From: Crossaster papposus
Lineage: Eukaryota > Echinodermata > Asteroidea > Velatida > Solasteridae
Length of the DNA: 64,000 nucleotides
Assembly (NCBI GenBank): GCA_037893245.1
Contig: JBAIAA010000436.1
Coordinates: 434,001 to 498,000 of the forward strand
Direction: 5' to 3'
Positions 48,001 through 56,800 of this stretch are shown here, one piece after another (position 1 is the stretch's first letter; each line of letters opens with the position of its first letter). The notes below the pieces were generated by a model. That model did no database searches. It was not told where the DNA came from and was given only the letters and a program-made list of their open reading frames with translations. The position numbers and the translations under genes were made by a program.

Positions 48001-48772
48001 CTGTTAAATCGTCATTGGTGCTTAGCACAAAAGTTCCTGCTGAAGAGCTCTATTAATTGGCCTTGACTTTCTAATAGTTTCTTAATTTTTTGCCATTCAG
48101 ATTGACTTCAAGTCTAAGTGTGCACCTAAACTATGTTCAAGGTACGTCTTGACCGCTCACCGCAACACCTGGTGTAACCAGCGACAGAAGAGACGTCAGA
48201 TGAGCAGACGACACCATCCAGAGAACGAATCTCCACCCAACCCGGAGACTATCGCGACAAAATCTTGCCCAGAACCAACCGAAGCCAGACAAGCTTGTGC
48301 CAACAAGCCAGGAAAGCCCACAAATGCCGGACCAAATATCGGTGACGGTAGTACGACTAAAGATGTAGGCGGAAATGTTTGCGACAAAATAGATTTGTTT
48401 TGTAAAACTCAGGATGAAGCTAACACGAAAGTGGAACATTCTGAAGGAAGTGGATGCAAGAGTCAAACCGTTTGTGGTGATAATGACTACATACAGGGAA
48501 CCGACCACGCCGCAAAGCCGAATACGCCTTTGAAAGAACCCACCAGCAACACTTCTCACACCGACACGGATCGTAGATGGGGTCAACCTGGACAAATTAG
48601 CCCTCCAGAAGGCAGCAAACAGGGGACAGAGTGCCTGTTTAAGTGCGTGCTGACGGTCAAGATGACCGACAGGAAGGTTGTTGTAGAGATGAGCTGGACA
48701 GAAGGGCGGAGCCGCGAGGCCATGCACCAAGTTGGCCAGTACATCAAGAATCAACTCAACAAGATGGTGTAG
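44713..48772 (+). CDS. METTL16: METTL16, U6 snRNA / MAT2A m6A methyltransferase, complete, seven coding exons
   Basis: METTL16 transfers a methyl group from SAM to adenosine in U6 snRNA and in MAT2A 3' UTR hairpins, so it links splicing and SAM homeostasis. Exons: 44713-45040, 45266-45406, 46257-46521, 46893-46962, 47432-47521, 47723-47917 and 48101-48772 (stop TAG). The product is 586 residues (human 562). Residues 1-109 hold MALNQFMHPRNRYKHKKPDF, PRDF-like segments and REDFG. The SAM-binding GIDIGCG straddles the first junction (residues 106-112). The catalytic NPPF lies at residues 184-187, the same numbering as human. FCQGRTMRWGIAW follows. The C-terminal VCR part keeps CLFKCVLTVK and VEMSWTEGRSRE...YIKNQL, separated by a long, less conserved polar linker. 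Intron 1 uses a GC donor; the others are GT-AG. AATAAA occurs at 49092. Confidence 0.97.
45078..45172. repeat. Small foldback in METTL16 intron 1
   Basis: AAGAATGTTGCAACCCGATG (45079 on) faces CATCAGGTTGCAACATTCTT (45153-45172) in inverted orientation. A one-armed relative (GCGTCAGGTTGCAACATTCT) is at 19876 in CLUH intron 1. It starts 38 bases after the GC donor. Confidence 0.7.
45490..45787 (+). mobile_element. GGTAGGATACACC MITE, copy G, internally deleted
   Basis: Forward copy in METTL16 intron 2 with both ends intact (TTTAAAGGTAGTATACACCA and TGGTGTATACTACCTTTAAA). It lacks about 90 bases of the central GATCGC-rich part. Confidence 0.8.
46552..46650. repeat. GCTGCTAAGCA family fragment in METTL16 intron 3
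   Basis: CCCAATTTCATGGCTCTGCT followed by worn GCTTA-type repeats. Only the left part is recognisable. Confidence 0.5.
47098..47312. mobile_element. GCTGCTAAGCA MITE copy in METTL16 intron 4
   Basis: Starts CTAATTCCACGGAACTGCTC and ends GCAGCTTCGTGAAATTGGCC. The interior keeps AGTCTTGCTTAGTAAACAAG and CCCTGTTTTTGC. Confidence 0.7.
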
Positions 48773-48844
48773 ATTTATTAACCTGTGTTAACGATCGATT
48801 TCCGATAGCTTGCCAATGCCAGGTGCATTGCTGGTAACTAGCAA

Positions 48845-48980
48845 ACGAACGTTTTTCTTGCTTTTCTTCTCAGGATCCACGATTATAAAACTTTGGACAG
48901 GTCAGTTAAAGGATATTTAGTATAAAATCCACCCATTCCAGATAATTCAAGCAATTACCAATAATGTATCCTACCATTAA
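48845..48980 (-). mobile_element. GGTAGGATACACC MITE fragment, copy H, in METTL16 3' UTR
   Basis: Only the part equal to the 5' third of the family, in reverse orientation, is present: TTGCTTTTCTTCTCAGGATC through to AATGTATCCTACCATTAA. It starts 73 bases after the METTL16 stop codon and therefore probably lies in the mature mRNA. Confidence 0.7.
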
Positions 48981-49091
48981 TACACCTCCAGCATATTTGT
49001 TTTATTCAAAATCAGAACCAAAGACACAAACATGTTTGATATGATACCATTTATTGTCACCAGTATTAATTTTTTAATTGCGATATGATTT

Positions 49092-49097
49092 AATAAA
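49092..49097 (+). terminator. Probable METTL16 polyadenylation signal
   Basis: Canonical AATAAA, 320 bases after the stop codon, in AT-rich sequence. The cleavage site itself cannot be fixed from sequence. Confidence 0.5.
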
Positions 49098-49526
49098 ATA
49101 GTGATTTTATATTCTAAATCAACACAAACTGGATGTCTTTCTTTTTATTTGCTTGTCTACGAAAGCCGAGACGTTTAAATTTATAATTTACTTGTTTAAA
49201 AAAACAACAAACTTTAATAGCATTCATCAGTGCAGCTGAACGGTACTTTGTAAATGTCAACAAATTATAAACAAACAGTCACCGATTGTTTGAAAAGGAA
49301 CAAAAAATATAATGTAAACGCACATCAAAACTACCTCGCGTTTCCATTGATTTTATTTCTATTATTCTACAGAAAGGTTACGATACGTTGACCCCAAAAA
49401 AAAGTTAAATAGAAACACAGCTTCTTAATTTAAAGATTTTTCGATAATTACTTTACCCTTAGCAACCCCACCCCTCGGGATTTTTTTGTATGAAACCTTA
49501 CTGAATGTACAATTTCTCAATGACCT

Positions 49527-49750
49527 GGGGCCAATTTCATAGAGCTGCTTAAGCAGAAAAACCCTTGCATAATAAATCAGGTAAGAAGCCAAACTTCTGT
49601 GCGATTGTTACGCTAAGCTAACAACAGCTAAGTACCAATCACCAACAATATACATCACATTGAGTTGTGGCTGGTAAGCTGGTTATACTAAGCAAGAATG
49701 TTTTGTGCTTAAGCCTCGTTTATGCTTGAGCAGCTCTATGAAATTGGCCA
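49527..49750. mobile_element. GCTGCTAAGCA MITE copy
   Basis: Full-length copy between METTL16 and EIF3C, GGGGCCAATTTCATAGAGCT to GCAGCTCTATGAAATTGGCC, with both inverted ends intact over about 20 bases. Confidence 0.78.
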
Positions 49751-49829
49751 TATGTGTGAAGGGTGACGACCAATGAAACGTTAGTATTAAAAACTTTTAC
49801 CTTGAAATTCAAATTTTTTTAAATTTTGA

Positions 49830-50118
49830 TGGACTTGGAACACTGACCTCTATACATGGACAGATCATCCATTGTTTCATTTTGAAGTCGGCATGCAGAG
49901 AAGTGCAACATGGCGGACCCACGAAGTCACTCTGTGAGCCAATGAAATGTCCAGGTGTAGAGTTCAGTTGGTTGGTAAATCCACTGACCTCTACAACTGG
50001 ACATTTCATTGGCTCACAGCAGTGACGCCATGTTGCACTTCCAGTTCGCGCCGACTTCAAGTGTTAGCACAGCAGAATATGGACAATGATCCGTCCAGGT
50101 GTTGAGGTCAGTGACTTG
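49830..50118. mobile_element. Large foldback element
   Basis: The left half (CACTGACCTC, GAAGTCGGC, AGAAGTGCAACATGGCG, GTGAGCCAATGAAATGTCCA) is mirrored in inverted order in the right half (TGGACATTTCATTGGCTCAC, CGCCATGTTGCACTTC, GCCGACTTC, GAGGTCAGTG). Each arm is about 130 bases, with a short central loop near 49965-49985. Confidence 0.8.
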
Positions 50119-50255
50119 GAAGGATACATACAGCAAAGATATAATTATAGGCCAAAACTAATTATGCAGCACAAGTTTGTTTTTTTAGAAATTTATTGTT
50201 TAATTTATTTTGAAAGAGGGTACCATATACAATGTACTGAGACATCTTGGTAGTT

Positions 50256-50573
50256 GGAGTGCCGTGGGTAAAGTTGCAGGTTGTGGGTTCGAGTCCGGCC
50301 TGGGACTATGGTGCGTGTGCCCTTGGGCAAGGCACTTTGTTACTCATTGCTTCTCTACACCGAGGAGTAAAATGGGTACCTGTGAGGGCAGAGATGGTTG
50401 TAATTAGCTGCTTTGCGCTGAAACTGGCAGCATCGAGCTGTATACTCCCCAGGGAGCTGAGATGGTATTTGGAATGTTTTGTGGGCCCAATCAGCAGAGA
50501 TGACAGTGCCTCGAGTACCAGTCTTGGTAGATACGTGCGCTACACAAGACCTGCGTATTATTATTATTATTAT
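50256..50573 (+). repeat. tRNA-derived SINE, family 1, copy 3
   Basis: Plus-strand copy. The tRNA-like head is internally shortened (GGAGTGCCGTGGGTAAAGTT), but the B-box GTGGGTTCGAGTCCGGCCTG and the GAGCTGTATACTCCCCAGGG body are intact. It ends in an (ATT)n tail. It lies antisense in the presumed EIF3C 3' UTR. Confidence 0.75.
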
Positions 50574-50669
50574 TGGCTATGCATTTTGTTTAATGCAAAC
50601 CGCTCATCTTAAGGTGTGGGCTACTAGAGGAAAGTGTGGAAGAACCCAAAACAAGACATTGTGATCTCT

Positions 50670-50850
50670 TTACAGCACGAATAGGGTTGGGATGGGTAAC
50701 AAGTTCACAGCAAGGCATTAATAATGCCTCTACCCATATTATGTGTCCAAATGTCGTAGCCCAGGCCGGGCTCAAACCCTCAACCTGCAGAACTACCCGC
50801 AGACCACAAATTCAATGCTCCTGACAACTAGGCCACAATACTTCCGTAGC
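50670..50850 (-). repeat. Worn SINE-like fragment
   Basis: Minus-strand head resembling family 1: GTGGCCTAGTTGTCAGGAGC, then GAGGGTTTGAGCCCGGCCTG as a damaged B-box. The body is not clearly recognisable. Confidence 0.45.
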
Positions 50851-50862
50851 TTGCTGTGCAAT

Positions 50863-50891
50863 CTAGTAGTTATCCTGGTTACTTCTCTGAC
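50863..50891 (-). CDS. EIF3C: EIF3C last coding exon, 29 bases
   Basis: Acceptor CTTTTCTTTGCACAG precedes GTCAGAGAAGTAAC. Joined in phase 1 to the Gly of the previous exon it reads GQRSNQDNY then TAG. Human eIF3c ends with a similar Gln/Ser/Asn-type tail and a terminal Tyr. Read-through instead would end the protein at a TAG (51458-51460) lying inside the donor sequence GTATGTAG. Confidence 0.7.
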
Positions 50892-53800
50892 CTGTGCAAA
50901 GAAAAGAAGAACAGTTTGAAACAAATAACAGACTGAAAATTAAGGCTTTGGGAGTGCCTTGGTTTGCAAAATTCACTGTTAAATTCAAGACCATTTACCC
51001 TACTAAGATGTAGGATGTCACTGGCTTTTAAGCAAACCTAAAGAAAAAAGTTGAACTAAAATTATCAAAAAAGCTGGAATCAAGGTAGGACATTGGAGGA
51101 CAAAATCAGGATAAAAGTAGGACTTTTGTAGTAATTCTTGTTGATTTCAACCCATGTGGGGTTAGGGTTATCGGTAGAAAAATAAAGGGGAACACCTGAG
51201 GGGCCCAGAATCAAAATTTGGGGTTGAAAACAATTTCTGGAAGTGAGAAAAATGAGTTTTTAGTCAACGATTTCATTAATTGCATGAAGGCAAAAAGTGT
51301 GTCTCTGATACACATCTTTGGAAATAACACAATTTTCTATAATTTCACAGAGAGTTTAGAATCAATAATATGTTTACAACAAGTAAGTTTTTTGACAGTA
51401 TTTTGGTTGGTTACTTTTTGGATAGCTGCAAAAGGTCTAGTCCACCTCTAACACCAGCTACATACCTCCACGGTAGCCACCGCCAGTCCGGTCGCCACGG
51501 TAGCCCCCGCCGCCAGTCCGGTCGCCGCGGTAGCCCCCGCCGCCAATCCGGTCACCGCGATAACCCCCACCGCCACTACGGTCGCCGCGATAACCACCAC
51601 CTCCGCCTCCACCGCGATAGTTACCACCTCCGCCTCCACCACGATAGTTACCACCTCCACCTCCACCGCGATAGTTTCCACCGCCACCTCCACCGCGATA
51701 GTTTCCACCTCCGCCCCTGTAGTTCCCGCCCCCGCCCCCGCGATAGCCGCCGCTCCGATCCCCACGATAGCCTCCGCTTCGATCTCCACGATACCCGCCA
51801 CCCCCCCTGCCGCGGTACCCGGACCGCTCGCCGCCCCGGTCCCCACGGTCCCCGCGATAGTTGCCCTGCTTGTCACGGAACTGCTGGCCGCCGCCTTTGC
51901 CGAACCCTCGACCGTCGTTCTGGCGGTACTCCAAGAGGCGCTCGCCGTTCTCTACGAGGTTGTTGACTTTGTCCGCCAGCCGCAGGGCTAGGTTCTGGAG
52001 CTTGGTGGGCTCGCAGCGGTGCATCACCACGGTCTGCGCTGGTTCATCCCAAGACGCCTTGAAAAAAAAATGAAACAAATTGAAACGTTGATTAGAATCG
52101 GTCGTGTAAAGCACCGAACGAAACAGTTTCATCGAAAAACAAGCACGGGTACCTCGCCGGGCAGCTCGAGATAAAAAGTGTGAAGGCTTGAAGAGGGTAG
52201 GTTCAAGATTCCCATTGATTGTTGCATATTTTACCGTTGTGTGTGCGTCACAGATTTAAGCAACTTTGGTCTACTGGGTTAAGCATGCTTTTACTGTGCT
52301 TACTATCTCATGAAAATAGAGGTAAGCTGTGCTAAGCAAACATGGGCTGTTAAGCAGCACTCTAAAATTGGGCCTTACTTAATGTACATTTATCTCATCA
52401 ATAGACTTTACCATGAGTTCCTCATTAATAATCATCTTGCTGATGATACTGTGCACAACAGGTTTCTCCAACTCAAACATCTCAGCCAGTGTGTTCATGC
52501 TAAAATGAAAAGAAAAATTGATTAGAAGAGTATCTTTTGAAAGGTACATTTCTGGCTGGTAACCATGTGGACAAGCTGCACAGACATACAGGTTTAACCA
52601 GTTCGCGCCGGAGGACGTATATATAAGCAAAGTTTTCCCCAGATTCAAATTAAATGACGCATAAACACGCCAGGAGCAAGGCCGGAAATGTCTGTCAGCA
52701 CCGAGCTAGGCCGGAAAATGCGTGGGTGTGCTTCCCAGTACCATCGGCCTAAACCTGCCTCGGATCGAGTTTTGTTAAAAATAATCCTGCGCCTCGGTTT
52801 AGTGATGTTAAATTAATCCCAGCGCGAACTGGTTAATTACAACAAATGAACCGTCTATCTGCATGAATAACAAGGGGATCTGAAGACATAATTTGTTGAA
52901 CAAGGTGTCAGGTTGGATAAATTAAATTGTATTTAAAAAAAAAATTCAACACTACTGCAATTGTTGACGTTTGAGAAAGCAATTATAGCCAGGTATTTTC
53001 AATAAATTTTATTCACGTCTCAAACACAAAACTGCGGCCTCCTTCAAAATTTGTGGAAAACCAGCGCCAGAGGCAAATAATAAATACGAAGACAAAACCT
53101 TGCTTCCAAATAAACATACCTAAGCGAGTCGTAGACACTGCCGTAGGTGAAGAGATACGTCCGCAAACTCTCCTCTTGGATTTTCCTGTAATTACAGAGA
53201 ATTTTTTTTTCTAAATCAGAATTTGACCGAGGCTCTCCCAAATCCATCACAATCCCTTCCCCCTCCCCCATTTTGGCGGATATTGAGGAACTGGGTCCTG
53301 CGGGCCTTAATTGACAAAATTTTGATGGATTATGGTGGACTTGGGCTGGGAGGCCTGAAGCACTGCTGGGGGAATCTGATTGCTTTAGTCAATCAAGCAG
53401 TACGTTTAAAAGAAAAACAGCGAATGGCCTAACGGAAAATTCATAACAGAATTCATTTCAGAATTTTCGTGCTTCATTTCTTTACCTGGTAATAAGCTCC
53501 CTGACGTGGTCGCTGTTCGGGAACAGATTCCAGACTTTCCCGTTCATCTTGTCGTTCAGCAGGTAGTCCTTGCAAGCTCGCCAGTTACCGTAGCGCATGG
53601 CCCGCGAGGCGGCCACCACGTGCTCCCTCATGCTCTCGGGAGGACCCACCAGGGTCTGACGCTCGCTCAGGCGTAGCTGGTGGTGGAAACTCTTGCTGAT
53701 CATGCGCCGACGGATGTCAAAGTTGTGGGCTGTGAAATTAGAGGAAAAGAGATAGTGAGTATTTGGCCGTGTCTGAATTACTTGGCTGCGGCTCGATACT

Positions 53801-56800
53801 ACGCACGAGTCTATGAGATGTGGCTGCAGCCGCTACCATAGACCCGTGCGTAATTTTAAGCCGCAGCCCCAAGTATCTCAGACCCAAGAATTACTTGGCT
53901 GTGGCTCGATATTTCACTCAAGTCTATGAGATGTGGCTGCAGCCGCTACCCAAGAATTACTTGGCTGCGGCTCGATATTACGCACAAGTCTATGAGATGT
54001 GGCTGTAGCCGCTACTATAGACCAGTGCGTAATTTTAAGCCGCAGCCAAGTAATTCAGACACGACCTATTTACTATAAAGCCTCTTACATTCCGTCTTTT
54101 GATTGGCTAACAGCATGTCACATGATATGAAGCCCACTCTGCCAAAAAATGAGGCCGTGTCCGAAACGAGTGTCTAGAGCTACGGTCTATGTCTACAGCT
54201 ACGTCTACGTAGGCGCTAAGACAAATGAAATTCGGACGCGGCTACGGTAGAGACTACGGCTAGTTATTGCACCCCCAAGCGATGCTTGAAATAGTGTTTG
54301 CAAAATTACAATGTAAGAATTTACAACAATTATCGTCTGCTAGATGTTATGCAATGTTTGTTTACAGCCAGTCGAAATACCTGATATATTGACGTATTTG
54401 TCGATCTGTTAGTTTCAATTCAATGCACCATCATTAAAAACTAAACAAAAATTTGCTCTAAAATTAACGTTAGTGCTGCCGCCATTTTGTTTGACCAGAG
54501 CTAGACAACTTCTTTTACGGCTAGATTTTTGTGACGTTGTAGCCGTAGCTGTAGCTCTAGACGGCATTTCGGACAGCGCTACAAAATGGCCGACGCAGAC
54601 AAAAGCCGTGGCTGTAACTCTAGACACCCGTTTCAGACACGGCCTGTGTCTGATGTGACATAATACAGTTTCACGTAAAGGGCTGTTTAATGTCTATTGT
54701 CTAAGAGGTGAGTTTTTTTCTTTGAACAAAGGCTTTTGGGTTTCTCTGATATCTATATATATATCTACATTTCGCAGGGTTAGATCACATATAACAAATT
54801 GTTATAACTTCAACTTTCTATGATGGATTCATGAGGACCGAGTGCATCACTGGGAATTTGCCAACAGTCTCTAGTTGGTATTCTTACAGGCCATGTAGGG
54901 TATCTCCAGCAGCATAGCCGAGACGAGATAGACGCACTCTAACAGCTCTAGATTGATGTGCATGTGGAAGGGCAGCTGGCGAGACTTCTCAATCTTCTCC
55001 TGGGTTGGGTCACGTTCTTGCTGTCTCTGCATCAGCAGACCCTGCAGGTATAACGCACACGAGGAGGTCAATTAAGACAGTGAAATGTCCGGGTCAAAAC
55101 ATTTTAGGTCACCAGTTCTTCATTCAGACATAGGTAAAACAATATGATATGATATACCGTACCCTGTCAAGACATGAACAACAAAATAGGGGCAACAGGA
55201 TTGAATACGTCTCTGCAGGGTAATTTCTATAGGCGACAAAGCTTCCACAAAGATTTCACAGAATAGATATATGGATTTTACTCCAAAAATAGGGTTAGTG
55301 TTTGGGTTTGGTTTTGAGTTAGGGTTAGGGTTAGGATTGGGGTTGGGGTTAGGGTTAGGGTTAGGGTTAGGGTTTAAGGTATAATATAGGATATATTAGG
55401 TCAACATTTCAACCAAGGAAAGTAATTGCGGTTCAAGTAGGAGCATTTTGAACAGTCCACAAACTTTGTACACCTTACTTGATACATGTACTTAATAATA
55501 TATTAGTCTCCTCATACAAATATGGAGACAATGCCATGTCTCCACAGTGATACAAATTGTGTATACAAGTCTCTTTTTGGGATTTGTTCCCGTACCTGTG
55601 CAAGAAGCTCCTTAGCCCTACCCCCGCTCTGGATGTCCAGCAATGCATGATGGGCATCCTTGATGTTACCGTGACGAAACGCACACAGGCCCAGTTGCAC
55701 CATGGTCCGATTGTACAAAATCTAAACATGGAAAGGAAAACCAAAAGAAAATGTTATGTCCATGGCAGCACAAACAAAACCAGCATTTTCCACTTTCCCT
55801 TTTTTTTTTACTCTTGCTCTGTTATAAGCCATTGACTTTAAGAAGAACAATTTGGAAAATTAAGGTGTTTTTGAACATTTAGAAACATAAAGGTTAACAC
55901 AACCTTCTCTGCATATTGAAGGATTCTGCATATGTGACCTGTTCCAACGAAACCCGGACAAAGTCGACTTTTTAGTTTTTCAGATTTTGCTTTTTTCAAA
56001 TTCTCTAGGTTCTCAGCTTTAAAATGATGTATCATTTACATATGTACCCCCACCCTATCTTCCCTGGGGTCTGGATTTAGTGATAAAACCCCGACAACCT
56101 AATTATGAGATAAACAGCTTTGAAGTTCAGAAAAGCGTATTATTTCTATACACAAATGTTTCACAAAATTGACAATAAACACACTTCTGGTAAACGGATT
56201 TTGTTCAAATTTGAGGAGATTGTAGATTAATAGTGAGCGACTTAGGAAAACCTAAAACCTCAAAAGGGTAAAATCCATCTAGAAATGACTTCAGGAGTAC
56301 ATTGTGACAAAACACATTGTGCGACTTTGTCCGGGTTTCGATGGAACAGGTCACATATTGTCATTTACAAAATTTGACTGATTCACACCAAAATTTAAGA
56401 ATAGGCCCCCAAAATTTGGTGGATAGTTGACAAAAACACGATTAAAATAGTTTAAAGTTTGCAGATACTTTAAAGTTTGCAGATACTTTAAGACATAACT
56501 AAGTAACTTACATGTTATATAACTTACAAGTTGTTCGTGTATGGAATTCTTTCTGAAAAAAATGTGTACTGTGACGCGAGGTTTTAGCCAAATCGTTCAA
56601 AATCCTACCTGCGTTGGGATATCAGAGTGTTGTATGTTGGACTGCAGATGGGACATGAGTATGAGATCCCTTGCCATGTACCAGCGATCATGCAGGGCGT
56701 GGTGATAGATGTGGCACAGCATGGCCCGGGTACGGATCAGGTCAGTCGTATCCTTAGAGTAGATGAACTTGCACATGCGATCCATTAGCTCCGCCGAGGT

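Larger units (their letters stand above)
48773..50862. other. Convergent METTL16 / EIF3C 3' region
   Basis: The METTL16 3' UTR probably runs to a plus-strand AATAAA at 49092-49097 and includes a MITE fragment (48845-48980). The EIF3C 3' UTR probably runs down to minus-strand AATAAA signals at 50192-50209 and includes a SINE (50256-50573). Between them lie a GCTGCTAAGCA element (49527-49750) and a large foldback (49830-50118). No other gene is visible. Confidence 0.6.

Noticed and set aside
48137-48754. 205-residue open frame antisense to the last METTL16 exon
   Set aside because: It mirrors a verified coding exon, has no recognisable domain, and its opposite strand is clearly METTL16.
51458-51460. 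TAG at 51458 as the real EIF3C stop
   Set aside because: It lies inside a strong GTATGT donor, and splicing to 50891 gives a C-terminus more like other eIF3c proteins. Kept only as an alternative.
51370-51966. Ser/Arg/His-rich frame (plus) and Ala/Val/Gly-rich frame (minus) over the EIF3C RGG exon
   Set aside because: Shadow frames of GC-rich RGG codons. The eIF3c frame has conserved upstream sequence.
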